This document shows, piece after piece, positions 17,806 through 28,368 of a DNA stretch of 37,819 nucleotides; position 1 is the stretch's first letter; each line of letters opens with the position of its first letter. The notes under the pieces were generated by a model. That model did no database searches. It saw only the letters and a list, made by a program, of their open reading frames with translations, and was not told where the DNA came from. Made by a program: the position numbers and the translations under genes. The DNA comes from Verrucomicrobiota bacterium (GTDB lineage: Bacteria > Verrucomicrobiota > Verrucomicrobiia > Chthoniobacterales > Terrimicrobiaceae): positions 1 through 37,819 of the forward strand of contig JAPLTI010000183.1 in the NCBI GenBank assembly GCA_026398285.1. The letters run 5' to 3'.

Positions 17806-19467
17806 ATGCAACAGCCGCCTGTCACCAAATACCGGCCCTTTCCGCAGGTCGATCTTCCCGACCGCCAGTGGCCGAACCGCACTCTGAGCTCCGCTCCCGT
17901 TTGGTGCAGCGTAGATCTTCGCGATGGCAACCAGGCGCTTGCGCAACCGATGAGCGTGGAGGAGAAGCTCGAGTATTTTCAAATGCTCGTCGGCATCGGC
18001 TTCAAGGAAATCGAAATTGGTTTTCCCTCCGCATCGCAGATCGAATTCGATTTCTGCCGCCGCCTCATCGAGGAGAACCTGATCCCGTCTGATGTCTCGA
18101 TTCAAATCCTCTGTCAGTGCCGCGAGGATCTCATCGTGCGCTCGCTCGAGGCTCTGCGCGGCGCGCGCAGCATTATTTTTCACCTCTACAACTCGACCTC
18201 GCCGAAGCAACGCGAGTATGTCTTCAACTCGACCCGCGAGCAGATCGTCTCCATCGCCACGCATGCGGTTTCGTTTTTAAAGGAGAAAATGCAGCCGCTC
18301 GTCGCCGAGGGCTCGCGCATCCGTCTCGAATACTCACCCGAGAGCTTCACGAGCACGGAACTCGATTTCGCCCTGCAGATTTGCGAGGCCGTGACCGATG
18401 TCTGGCAGCCGACACCGGAAAACAAAATCATCCTCAACCTCCCGGCCACGGTCGAATACGCGACGCCGAATATCCACGCCGACCAGATCGAGTGGATGTC
18501 CCGCCATCTGACCCGCCGCGATCTCACAACGCTTTCGCTCCACACGCACAACGACCGCGGCACCGGCACGGCCGCCACGGAATTGGGCCTCCTCGCAGGA
18601 GCCGACCGCGTGGAAGGCACGCTCTTTGGAGTCGGTGAACGCACCGGCAACCTCGATATCGTCACCGTCGCGCTGAATCTCTACACGCACGGCATTCATC
18701 CCCACCTCGACCTCAGCCGACTCAACGCGATCCGCGATGTTTACGAGCGCTGCACCCGCATGGAGGTGCATCCCCGCCATCCCTACGCCGGTGATCTCGC
18801 CTTCACGGCATTCAGCGGCTCGCATCAGGATGCCATTAAAAAATCATGGTCGCGCCAAGTAGAAGGCAAGCCGTGGGATACTCTCTACATTCCAATCGAC
18901 CCTGCCGATATCGGCCGCAGCTACAAGGCAATCATCCGCATCAATTCCCAGTCCGGCAAAGGCGGCGTCGCTTACATCCTCGAAACGGAATTCGGCTACC
19001 AGCTTCCCAAGTCTCTCCAAAAAGAACTCGGCCGCATCGTCAATGCCGTCTCGGATGAAAAAGGCACCGAACTCGAAGCCGAGGAAATCCACGGGCTTTT
19101 CCTGAAAACCTATGTCCTGCGTGATAGCGCCGTGAGCCTGCGCGAATTCCGGGCCATCGAGCGCGGTGAGCAGGTCACAATCGAAGCTGACCTCGTCCTC
19201 CAAGGGCAACCTGTCACAGTCCGCGGTTCCGGCAACGGCCCGATCGCGGCATTCGTCGCCGCCCTCGGCCAAACAAACCTCCCGCCTTTCGAAATCCAAA
19301 GCTATTCCGAGCACTCGCTCGGCGCCGGAGCCGATGCCCGCGCCGTGAGCTACATCGAAATCAAAACCGCCGCCGCCCACACCTATTTTGGCGTGGGAAG
19401 CGATACCAACATCGAACTCGCCTCCATCCACGCGATCATCAGCGCCCTGAACCGGGCCACCCTATAA
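17806..19467 (+). CDS. leuA: 2-isopropylmalate synthase
   Basis: [54 protein letters not shown]...[44 protein letters not shown]-terminal LeuA regulatory-like domain. Start chosen at [12 protein letters not shown]. Confidence 0.96.
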   Translation: MQQPPVTKYRPFPQVDLPDRQWPNRTLSSAPVWCSVDLRDGNQALAQPMSVEEKLEYFQMLVGIGFKEIEIGFPSASQIEFDFCRRLIEENLIPSDVSIQILCQCREDLIVRSLEALRGARSIIFHLYNSTSPKQREYVFNSTREQIVSIATHAVSFLKEKMQPLVAEGSRIRLEYSPESFTSTELDFALQICEAVTDVWQPTPENKIILNLPATVEYATPNIHADQIEWMSRHLTRRDLTTLSLHTHNDRGTGTAATELGLLAGADRVEGTLFGVGERTGNLDIVTVALNLYTHGIHPHLDLSRLNAIRDVYERCTRMEVHPRHPYAGDLAFTAFSGSHQDAIKKSWSRQVEGKPWDTLYIPIDPADIGRSYKAIIRINSQSGKGGVAYILETEFGYQLPKSLQKELGRIVNAVSDEKGTELEAEEIHGLFLKTYVLRDSAVSLREFRAIERGEQVTIEADLVLQGQPVTVRGSGNGPIAAFVAALGQTNLPPFEIQSYSEHSLGAGADARAVSYIEIKTAAAHTYFGVGSDTNIELASIHAIISALNRATL

Positions 19468-19474
19468 CAAGTCC

Positions 19475-20521
19475 ATGAAAACCCTCGTCACTGGCTCCTC
19501 CGGCCTTATCGGTTCCGAAGTCTCGATTTTTTTCGCCCGCCAGGGCTGTTCCATCCACGGGGTGGACAACAACCAACGCGCTGCATTTTTTGGACCCCAA
19601 GGCGACACGCGTTGGAATCAAAAACGCCTCGCCGATCTCATCCCAGGCTTCACCCACCACGAAATCGACATCCGTGACCGGCAAGGCGTTCTCGACCTCG
19701 TTGCAAAGATCAAACCCGACATCATCATCCACACCGCCGCGCAGCCCTCGCACGACCGCGCAGCTGCGATTCCTTTTGACGACTTCGACACCAACGCCGT
19801 CGGCACACTGAACCTCCTCGAAGCTGCCCGCCAGGCCTGCCCCGAGTCGCCGTTCGTCCACATGTCCACGAACAAAGTTTACGGCGACCGGCCAAATACC
19901 ATCCCGCTCCGCGAACTCGACACGCGCTGGGATTACGACGATCTGGCTTATGAACACGGCATCGCCGAATCCTTCTCGATCGACCAATCGAAACACTCCC
20001 TCTTCGGCGCATCCAAAGTGGCGGCGGATGTCATGGTGCAAGAATACGGACGCTATTTCGACATGCCCACCTGCTGCCTGCGCGGCGGCTGCCTCACCGG
20101 CCCGAACCACTCCGGCGTGGAACTCCACGGCTTCCTCAGCTACCTCGTGAAATGCAATCTTGAAGGCCGCGAATACAAGGTTTTCGGCTACAAAGGCAAG
20201 CAGGTGCGCGACAACATCCACAGCGAGGATGTGGCCCGCTTCATGTGGGAATTCTGCAAAGCCCCGCGCATCGCGGAGGTCTACAACCTGGGCGGTGGAA
20301 AACAAAATTCCTGCTCGATCCTCGAAGCCTTCCAAATCGCCGAATCCTTCACCGGAAAGAAACAAGCCTTCACCTATGTGGACCAAAACCGCATCGGCGA
20401 CCACATCTGCTACTACAGCGACCTCCGGAAAATGAAATCCCACTACCCGGCGTGGGACATCACCATCAGCCTCACCGAAACCATCAGCCAAATCGTCGAA
20501 GCCTGGAAGACACGCGGGTAA
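19475..20521 (+). CDS. NAD-dependent epimerase, CDP-paratose 2-epimerase-like
   Basis: [52 protein letters not shown]...[12 protein letters not shown]...[12 protein letters not shown]...[27 protein letters not shown]. Confidence 0.88.
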   Translation: MKTLVTGSSGLIGSEVSIFFARQGCSIHGVDNNQRAAFFGPQGDTRWNQKRLADLIPGFTHHEIDIRDRQGVLDLVAKIKPDIIIHTAAQPSHDRAAAIPFDDFDTNAVGTLNLLEAARQACPESPFVHMSTNKVYGDRPNTIPLRELDTRWDYDDLAYEHGIAESFSIDQSKHSLFGASKVAADVMVQEYGRYFDMPTCCLRGGCLTGPNHSGVELHGFLSYLVKCNLEGREYKVFGYKGKQVRDNIHSEDVARFMWEFCKAPRIAEVYNLGGGKQNSCSILEAFQIAESFTGKKQAFTYVDQNRIGDHICYYSDLRKMKSHYPAWDITISLTETISQIVEAWKTRG

Positions 20522-20666
20522 CACCCTTTCCATGCGCCAATACCGTCATGCGGCATGGCGGGACAAGTTCTAGGTATCACGCCCGCCTAAAGCGTCCTGG
20601 ACAGAGCGCCCGATTAAAAATGCAGCCGACTTGCTTTCAAACGACGGACGCTCTATATAGATTGCT

Positions 20667-20915
20667 ATGGCAATTACATATTCCGTCACAGAAGCTCAAG
20701 CTGGCCTCCCCTCTATTCTGCGCGAAGCGGAAGAGCAGCCAGTAATTATAACCCGTCGGGATAAGGCGGTGGGTTACCTTCTTTCTCCAGAAAGATTTGA
20801 GGCGATGCTGGAGACGATGGAAATCATGTCGAATCCTTTGGCCATGCAGGCAATACGGGATCACAAATCCGGGAAAACGAAATTCATGCCGCTTGATGTC
20901 CTTGATGAGAAATAA
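20667..20915 (+). CDS. Phd/YefM-type antitoxin
   Basis: MAITYSVTEAQAGLPSILREAEEQPVIITRRDKAVGYLLSPERFEAMLETME. Confidence 0.88.
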   Translation: MAITYSVTEAQAGLPSILREAEEQPVIITRRDKAVGYLLSPERFEAMLETMEIMSNPLAMQAIRDHKSGKTKFMPLDVLDEK

Positions 20916-21211
20916 TGAAGGTCAACATCTCCGATCAGGTTCGCAACTTTATTCTTTGCCTCGCTCCCGAACCTAGAAAGCGCCTAAGAGAGGCATTGCG
21001 CATGCTCGAGAGTGAGAAGGGTGACATCAAAGCACTTGAAAACGATCTCTCCGGTTATTTTCGGCTTCGAGTTCGCGCTTACCGAGTTATTTTCGGCTAT
21101 CGTGCTATGGAAGACTCCGGTGTTGCCGAGATAGAGTGCGTCTTTTGCGAACGCCGATCGATCGTTTATGAGGCTTTCGCTGCCTTGAGTGCCAGACTGC
21201 AAGGTCGGTAG
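20915..21211 (+). CDS. RelE/ParE-type toxin
   Basis: MKVNISDQVRNFILCLAPEPRKRLREALRMLESEKGDIKALENDLSGYFRLRVRAYRVIFGY; 1-nt overlap with the antitoxin (taATG). Confidence 0.88.
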   Translation: MKVNISDQVRNFILCLAPEPRKRLREALRMLESEKGDIKALENDLSGYFRLRVRAYRVIFGYRAMEDSGVAEIECVFCERRSIVYEAFAALSARLQGR

Positions 21212-21266
21212 GACCGGCCGTTTTTAATTCTCTCCCCTCCACGAACCGCTAAAACCCCATCACCAC

Positions 21267-22349
21267 ATGAAAATCCTCCTCACCGGCATTTGCGGCTTCG
21301 CCGGATCTGTGATCACACGCACTCTGCTGGAGCATCGATCCGGTCTCCAGATCCTCGGCCTCGACAATCTTTCGCGCAAAGGCAGCGAGACGAATCTCGA
21401 GCCGCTTCGCGCGCTGGGCTGCGACATCCGCATCGGCGATGTGCGAGACCGGACAGCGCTTGAAAGCCTCCCGCCGTGTGACTGGATCATCGATTGCGCC
21501 GCGAATCCCAGTGTGCTTGCCGGGGTGGATGGGTCCTCGAGCCGCGATCTGGTAGATCAGAACCTCTACGGCACCGTTAATCTCCTAGAGCTCTGCAAAA
21601 CATGGAAAGCCGGGTTCACACTGCTCTCCACCAGCCGCGTCTATTCGATCGCTGCGCTGGCAGGATTGCCGATGGAAAAAACGCCGACCCGCTTCGAGTT
21701 ACCATCCACCGCATCAGGTCCCGGCTGGTCGCGCGGCGGAATCACCGAGCAATTCTCCACAGCGCCACCGGTCAGTCTCTACGGCAGCACGAAGCTCTGC
21801 TCCGAATGGCTCGCACTCGAATACGGCGACGCCTACGGCTTCCCCGTCTGGATCAATCGCTGCGGTGTCCTCGCCGGCGCTGGGCAATTTGGCAAAGCCG
21901 ACCAGGGCATTTTCTCCTTTTGGATTCACTCCTGGCGCGCTGGGCGTCCGCTGAAATACATCGGCTTCGGCGGCTCGGGGCTCCAAGTCCGCGACTGCCT
22001 GCATCCGAGGGATATCGTCCCGCTCCTCCTCAAGCAGATCGATTTTCGCGGCACGGAAAAACCCCGCACCGTCAACCTCGCCGGCGGTCACGAAAACTCC
22101 ATGTCCTTGCGCGAACTTTCCGCCTGGTGCGCGGATAAAATCGGCCCCGCTCTCGCCATCAACGACCCGAATCACACTTCCAGCGACCAATCCAGCCGCC
22201 CCTTCGACATTCCGTGGGCCATCCTCGATCTCGCCCTCGCCCGCGAAGCATGGGGATGGAAACCCGCCACCACCCTGCCTCAAATCCTCGAGGAAATCCG
22301 TTCGCACGCGGAATCAAACCCCGACTGGCTCGATCTCGTCACCGGCTGA
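21267..22349 (+). CDS. NAD-dependent epimerase/dehydratase, CDP-paratose 2-epimerase-like
   Basis: MKILLTGICGFAGSVITRTLLEHRSGLQILGLDNLSRKGSETNLEPL...STSRVYSI...YGSTKLCSEWLALEYGDAYGFPVWINRCGVLAGAGQFGKADQGIFSFWIHSW. Confidence 0.88.
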   Translation: MKILLTGICGFAGSVITRTLLEHRSGLQILGLDNLSRKGSETNLEPLRALGCDIRIGDVRDRTALESLPPCDWIIDCAANPSVLAGVDGSSSRDLVDQNLYGTVNLLELCKTWKAGFTLLSTSRVYSIAALAGLPMEKTPTRFELPSTASGPGWSRGGITEQFSTAPPVSLYGSTKLCSEWLALEYGDAYGFPVWINRCGVLAGAGQFGKADQGIFSFWIHSWRAGRPLKYIGFGGSGLQVRDCLHPRDIVPLLLKQIDFRGTEKPRTVNLAGGHENSMSLRELSAWCADKIGPALAINDPNHTSSDQSSRPFDIPWAILDLALAREAWGWKPATTLPQILEEIRSHAESNPDWLDLVTG

Positions 22350-22397
22350 AGCCAGAGTGGATTGACTAAAAGTTGATCTTAAAATGGACACGGGAGT

Positions 22398-23105
22398 GTG
22401 ATTGGATATCGCCCGATGTCTTCGCCCTCTTCCATCCGCTCGCCGCTGGCGGCCTATGTGACGCCGTTTTTCGTGTTCATGGGCGGATTGATATTGGTCT
22501 CTCTCGTCAAAAATCCCACTGCCGATTCGCTCTGGTTGCGGAGTCCGGAGTATTGGATTTATCCGCTTCAGACGGCGCTCTGCGCAGGCGTATTGGTTTT
22601 TTACTGGCGTCAATATGACTTTGGAAAACGCGGAGGGACAGGCTTGGCGTTGGCTGCCGGGATGGTGGTGCTGGGTCTCTGGATCGCTCCGCAGGCTTTT
22701 CTGGGCGTAGCGGCGCGGGTGGATGGATTTGATCCCTCGGTGTTCGGTGAGGGTTCCGCGCTTTACTGGATGACTGTCGCCGCGCGCTTTGCGCGATTGG
22801 TCATTATTGTTCCTTTGGTGGAGGAAATTTTTTGGCGTGGGTTTTTGATGCGGTATTTGATTCGAGAGGATTTCACCTCGCTGCCGGTGGGCACATTTCA
22901 ATGGAAATCCTTCGCCGCAGTGGCGGTGTGTTTTATGCTGGTTCACGGTATGGCGGATTGGCCGGCGGCCCTGCTCTGCGGGGTGATCTACAATTTTGTG
23001 GCTGTGCGGACGGGCAGTCTCGGCGCCTGCGTGCTCTCACACGGGGTGACAAACCTCGGTCTCGGCCTTTACATTATGACAACGAGGCAGTGGGGATTCT
23101 GGTAA
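22398..23105 (+). CDS. CPBP family intramembrane protease (CAAX protease-related)
   Basis: Multi-TM; VPLVEEIFWRGFLMRYLI (EExxxR), HGMADWPAALLCGVIYNFVAVRTGSLGACVLSHGVTNLGLG. Confidence 0.85.
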   Translation: MIGYRPMSSPSSIRSPLAAYVTPFFVFMGGLILVSLVKNPTADSLWLRSPEYWIYPLQTALCAGVLVFYWRQYDFGKRGGTGLALAAGMVVLGLWIAPQAFLGVAARVDGFDPSVFGEGSALYWMTVAARFARLVIIVPLVEEIFWRGFLMRYLIREDFTSLPVGTFQWKSFAAVAVCFMLVHGMADWPAALLCGVIYNFVAVRTGSLGACVLSHGVTNLGLGLYIMTTRQWGFW

Positions 23106-23109
23106 TTTT

Positions 23110-24732
23110 ATGAAAATCGGTTTGGCTCAGATTAATTCGACGGTGGGCGATTTGGCGGGAAATTCTCGCCGGATTGTGGAGGCATGCCGATCGCTGGAGT
23201 CTCAAGGCGCGGATGTCATTCTCACGCCGGAATTAGTCCTCACCGGCTACCCGCCGCAGGATTTACTTTTCCAGTCCGACTTTGTGCCGATGAGCCTGCA
23301 GGCTCTTGAGGAAATCCACCGCGAAGTGGGGTCAGCGGCTTGGATTGTTGGCTGTGTGCAAAAAAATCCCTCCTCGTTGGGACGGCCATTTTTCAATGCG
23401 GCAGCTGTGCTGGAGCGTGGATGCGCGATTCGCTGGGTTCATAAGACACTCCTGCCCACCTATGATGTCTTCAATGAGTCACGGTATTTTGAACCCTGTC
23501 AAAAACAGGAGCCGGTCGAAATTCGTGGCACGATTTTCGGTATTACTATTTGCGAGGACATCTGGACCCCGGAGTATCTACCGCGCCCGTTGTATTCGTG
23601 TGATCCGGTGGAAACCCTTTGTGCCGCTGGAGCCACGGCGATTCTGAATCTGAGCGCATCGCCTTTTCAACTCGGGAAACCACAGCTCAGGGAGGCCATG
23701 ATCAAAAATCAGGCTCTCCGACATGGTGTCCCCTTTTATTACTGTAACGCCATCGGTGGAAACGATGAGCTGGTGTTCGATGGTCATTCGCTTGCAGTCG
23801 GCGCGGATGGGGAAATCCAAATACGGCTTCCCGGTTTTGAAGAATCTGCTCAAATCGCATCCGATCGATTAATTGAAAAGGAATCTAGCGACCTCGAGGA
23901 CTTGCGCCGCGCCTTGGTGCTCGGCGTGCGAGACTATGCCGAGAAATGCGGCTTCAAGTCAGCCGTGCTGGGATTGAGCGGTGGCATAGACAGTGCCGTT
24001 GTAGCCTGCCTAGCCGTAGAAGCCTTGGGAGCAAATAAGGTGACCGGTGTCGCGATGCCGTCGCCATTTTCCTCCTCACACAGCGTCGAAGACGCTTTCG
24101 CCCTTGCCAAGAATCTTGGCATCGAGTGCCTGAAAATCCCGATTGGCGAAAGTTTCGAAGTTTTTAAAAACCAGATGCGTCCTGTTTTTGGCGACCGACC
24201 GGAGGATGCCACAGAAGAAAACATGCAAGCGCGTCTTCGCGGCCTCACGCTGATGTCTCTCTCAAACAAATTCGGCCATCTTTTGCTCACAACTGGTAAT
24301 AAAAGTGAACTCGCCGTGGGTTATTGCACACTTTACGGCGATATGGCCGGGGGGCTCGCTGCCATATCGGATGTGCCAAAGACTCTCGTTTACCAACTGG
24401 CAGAGCATTTGAACCGCGACAGAGAAATCATCCCTCGCCGCACGATCGACAAACCGCCAAGCGCAGAACTCCGTCCCGATCAGAAAGACCAGGATACACT
24501 ACCGCCTTACGATGTCCTCGATGCCATTCTCAAACTCTATATCGAAGAAAATCGCGGTGTCGGCGAAATCGTGGCCGCAGGCTTCGATGCCGAAACCGTG
24601 CGGTGGGTGACGCGCAAGGTGGATTTCAACGAATACAAACGCGAACAAGCCGCTCCCGGTCTCAAGATCACCAGCCGTGCATTCGGCATGGGACGGCGCA
24701 TGCCAATCGCCCAAAGATTTTTCTCAAAATGA
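23110..24732 (+). CDS. nadE: glutamine-dependent NAD+ synthetase
   Basis: Nitrilase-like N-terminus MKIGLAQINSTVGDLAGN...TPELVLTGYPPQDLL and synthetase SAVLGLSGGIDSAVVACLAVEALG...LLLTTGNKSELAVGYCTLYGDMAGGLAAISDVPKT. Confidence 0.97.
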   Translation: MKIGLAQINSTVGDLAGNSRRIVEACRSLESQGADVILTPELVLTGYPPQDLLFQSDFVPMSLQALEEIHREVGSAAWIVGCVQKNPSSLGRPFFNAAAVLERGCAIRWVHKTLLPTYDVFNESRYFEPCQKQEPVEIRGTIFGITICEDIWTPEYLPRPLYSCDPVETLCAAGATAILNLSASPFQLGKPQLREAMIKNQALRHGVPFYYCNAIGGNDELVFDGHSLAVGADGEIQIRLPGFEESAQIASDRLIEKESSDLEDLRRALVLGVRDYAEKCGFKSAVLGLSGGIDSAVVACLAVEALGANKVTGVAMPSPFSSSHSVEDAFALAKNLGIECLKIPIGESFEVFKNQMRPVFGDRPEDATEENMQARLRGLTLMSLSNKFGHLLLTTGNKSELAVGYCTLYGDMAGGLAAISDVPKTLVYQLAEHLNRDREIIPRRTIDKPPSAELRPDQKDQDTLPPYDVLDAILKLYIEENRGVGEIVAAGFDAETVRWVTRKVDFNEYKREQAAPGLKITSRAFGMGRRMPIAQRFFSK

Positions 24733-25084
24733 ACGCCTCATGGACATTTCCCAAAGTGTCAACAGTGTGTGAACAACTTGTGAATCCATGCCAGCAAAGT
24801 TTAACAACTCGCCGAAAATCCAGAGTTTTTCAGAGCCATTATTTTTCACTCACAGCTTCTTCACAGAGTCAAAAACGCGTGGAACACCCACTGGGAGCCT
24901 GAGGAACACACTTCTTCATGGTTGTTCACAACATTAAGAAGAAGAAGTTTCCTGAAAAATAATTTCTTTATTATTAAAGGATGTGAACAACCTCTCAGCG
25001 GATGGCATTTCAGACTGGTGAACACACTTTGCACTTGCTACCCAACCTGCTAAAAATCCGCACCAACCATTCATTTTAACCATC
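24733..25084. other. non-coding AT-rich intergenic region with clustered TTGTTCACA/TGTGAACAA 9-mers (candidate oriC-like or operator region)
   Basis: Exact 9-mers at 24768-24776 (TGTGAACAA), 24922-24930 (TTGTTCACA), 24982-24990 (TGTGAACAA); near-matches at 24857-24865 (TTCTTCACA) and 25016-25026 (TGGTGAACACA); AT-rich stretch at ~24931-24980. Confidence 0.5.
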
Positions 25085-25920
<836 letters not shown>

Positions 25921-25992
25921 AATGTGGATTTCATACCACCACCACGAGCGGTGCAACTTAAGACTTAATTCTTAAAACTTCAAACTTCTTTC

Positions 25993-26880
25993 ATGCACAT
26001 CCTCGACATTCTCAAACCCGGAAAACCGACCGTATCGTTCGAGTTTTTCCCACCGAAGACCGCCGAGGCACAGCATGCTCTCTACGACACAATCCGCGAG
26101 CTGGAAAAAATCCACCCGAACTTTGTCAGCGTGACCTACGGTGCAGGCGGTTCTACTCGTGAACTCACGCACGATCTAGTTCTGCGCCTGAAGACCACCA
26201 CGACGCTGGATCCTGTGCCGCATCTGACTTGCGTTGGTCATACCCGCGAAGAGATCACAGCCATCCTCGAGCGCTACGCCGCCGCCGGTGTGAGCAATAT
26301 TCTCGCCCTTCGAGGCGATCCCCCACGCGACAAACCCGACTACAACCATGCGGGGGATACATTTCCGCAAGCGGTAGATCTTGTGCGTTTCGTCAAAAGT
26401 TTTAGCGGACATCCCGACCCGCGCGGCTTTGGCATCGGTGTGGCCGGTTTTCCAGAAGGCCACCCTGCCACGCCAAATCGCCTGTTGGAAATGGACTACC
26501 TCAAGGCCAAGGTGGACGCCGGAGCGGATTACATCTGCACCCAACTTTTCTTCGATAACCACGATTTCTATGACTTCCGCGAACGGTGCGCTCTGGCCGG
26601 CATTCATGTGCCGATCATTGCTGGCATCATGCCAGTGACCAGCCAGTCCTCGATGCGCCGAATGGCCGAGCTCGCAGGCGGTGCCCGTTTTCCTGGGCGT
26701 CTTCTCAAGGCCTTGCAACGCGCTGGCGACTCCAGTGAAGCATTCCGGCAGATCGGCCTGCACTACGCCACAGAGCAATGCGCCGACCTCCTCAACCAAG
26801 GCGTTGCCGGAATCCACCTCTACACGCTCAACCAATCCACCGCCACGCGCGAAATCTGCCAGCGGCTTGGAATTCTTTAG
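25993..26880 (+). CDS. metF: methylenetetrahydrofolate reductase
   Basis: VSFEFFPPKTAEAQHALYDTIRELEKIHPNFVSVTYGAGGSTRELTHDLVLRLK...HLTCVGHTREEI...ILALRGDPPRD...GVAGFPEGHP...DAGADYICTQLFFDN...PIIAGIMPV. Confidence 0.96.
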   Translation: MHILDILKPGKPTVSFEFFPPKTAEAQHALYDTIRELEKIHPNFVSVTYGAGGSTRELTHDLVLRLKTTTTLDPVPHLTCVGHTREEITAILERYAAAGVSNILALRGDPPRDKPDYNHAGDTFPQAVDLVRFVKSFSGHPDPRGFGIGVAGFPEGHPATPNRLLEMDYLKAKVDAGADYICTQLFFDNHDFYDFRERCALAGIHVPIIAGIMPVTSQSSMRRMAELAGGARFPGRLLKALQRAGDSSEAFRQIGLHYATEQCADLLNQGVAGIHLYTLNQSTATREICQRLGIL

Positions 26881-26891
26881 ACCATCCGCCA

Positions 26892-27146
26892 ATGGCTGAA
26901 ACTCCGGACGCCATCGCAAAAAAAGAGGCCAAGCTCCTTGGCATCCTTGCCTCCGACATTCTCGAGCTCGGGCCGGATTTCAAATGCACCGACGACCTCT
27001 TTGAAGCGGGCTTGGATTCCATGGCGATCATGCGCCTCCTCATCCATGTTGAAACCGCCTTCGGATGCCGCCTACCTGTGTCGCAAGTGAACCGTGAGAA
27101 TTTCTCCACAGTGCAAAAAATAGCCGCCCTTATTCCGGCTGAGTAA
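26892..27146 (+). CDS. acyl carrier protein-like
   Basis: MAETPDAIAKKEAKLLGILASDILELGPDFKCTDDLFEAGLDSMAIMRLLIHVETAFGCRLPVSQVNRENFSTVQKIAALI; DS-x-x phosphopantetheine site (LDSMAIMRL). Confidence 0.88.
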   Translation: MAETPDAIAKKEAKLLGILASDILELGPDFKCTDDLFEAGLDSMAIMRLLIHVETAFGCRLPVSQVNRENFSTVQKIAALIPAE

Positions 27147-27155
27147 CTCCGTGCT

Positions 27156-28367
27156 GTGAGTTCCCCGGAAAAAATCGACATTCTTGTCGTAGGTGGAGGC
27201 ACGGCAGGGATCGCCGCCGCTGTGTCAGCCGCACGGGCCGGGGCAAGGACGCTGCTCGTGGAACGGCGAAACGCCCTCGGAGGCATGGCTTCCAATGCCC
27301 TCGTGCACACGCTCTGCGGACTTTACCTGCTGCGAAATGACGACGCCCAACCTTTGGCCTACGCCAATGAGGGCTTCCCCCGCGAGTTTGCCGAGAGTCT
27401 CATCCGAGCAGGAGGCGCCTCAGGGCCGGTGCGAATGGGAAAACTCGACGTCCTCCCACACCAACCCGCCGCCCTCGCCGCCGTGGCGGATGACATCACT
27501 CGCCAAACTCCAAACCTCACCGTTCTTCTCCACACAGATCTCACAGACATCGACTCCGCCTCGGGTCAAATCCAAGCCGCGCATCTGCAGTCGCGAGGCC
27601 ATGTCTTTGAAGTCGAGATGAACTCGCTCATCGATGCCTCGGGGGATGCCGAAGCCTGCGCTCTTGCAGGAGCCGCTTTTGAGTGTGCGCCAGCGGATCG
27701 ACTTCAACGGCCGGCCTATATTTTTGGAATCGGTGGCGCACATGAAACCGCTCTGGCTGGTGATGCCCGCCTCAGGCTTGCCCACCTCATCAGCGGCGCC
27801 GTGGCATCAAACCAGCTTTCCGCCGAAGCTCTGGGCGTGGCATTCCGCCACGGTCTGAGCCAAAACGAAATTTGGGCGACAATCGATCTGCAGGCTGATC
27901 CCTACGACCCCTGTTCGCCGGAGTGCCTTACTCGCGTGGAGGACTGCGGACGCCGCGTTTCATTTGAAATCATCCGCTATCTGCGAGCTCATGCCGAGGG
28001 TTTTGAAAACGCGCGTATCACCTGCACGCCCGCGCAGGCAGGCATTCGTGAGAGCCGACGCCTGAGCGGGCTGGCCTGCCTCACGGAGGAGGACATCCTC
28101 CAAGGCAGGCAGGTTGAAAACCCCGCCGCGCTCGCCTGTTGGCCATGGGAACTGCGCGAGAATGCCAAGGGGCCGCGCTTCCGGTTTCCCGAGGAGAACC
28201 GTCCTGCTGGCATCTCGCTCGATTGCCTGCGCTCGCGAACCTTTGAGAATCTCTTCGTCGCCGGACGCTGCATCTCCTGCACCCACGAGGCCCAGGCATC
28301 GATCCGCGTTACCGGCACATGCCTCGCAACAGGCGAGGCGGCAGGGAGAGCGGCAGCCGCATTTTGA
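27156..28367 (+). CDS. FAD-dependent oxidoreductase (FAD_oxidored-like)
   Basis: GTG start; IDILVVGGGTAGIAAAVSAARAGARTLLVERRNALGGMASNALVHTLCGLY...LFVAGRCISCTHEAQASIRVTGTCLATGEAAGRAAA: Rossmann GxGxxG-like motif and C-terminal FAD motif. Confidence 0.87.
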   Translation: MSSPEKIDILVVGGGTAGIAAAVSAARAGARTLLVERRNALGGMASNALVHTLCGLYLLRNDDAQPLAYANEGFPREFAESLIRAGGASGPVRMGKLDVLPHQPAALAAVADDITRQTPNLTVLLHTDLTDIDSASGQIQAAHLQSRGHVFEVEMNSLIDASGDAEACALAGAAFECAPADRLQRPAYIFGIGGAHETALAGDARLRLAHLISGAVASNQLSAEALGVAFRHGLSQNEIWATIDLQADPYDPCSPECLTRVEDCGRRVSFEIIRYLRAHAEGFENARITCTPAQAGIRESRRLSGLACLTEEDILQGRQVENPAALACWPWELRENAKGPRFRFPEENRPAGISLDCLRSRTFENLFVAGRCISCTHEAQASIRVTGTCLATGEAAGRAAAAF

Positions 28368-28368
28368 G

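Noticed and set aside
17182-18264. 360-aa reverse ORF opposite PP2C and leuA
   Set aside because: Antisense to two strongly supported genes; no family resemblance.
19439-20533. 364-aa reverse ORF opposite the first epimerase
   Set aside because: Spans the whole epimerase gene in antisense; artefact of GC-rich codon structure.
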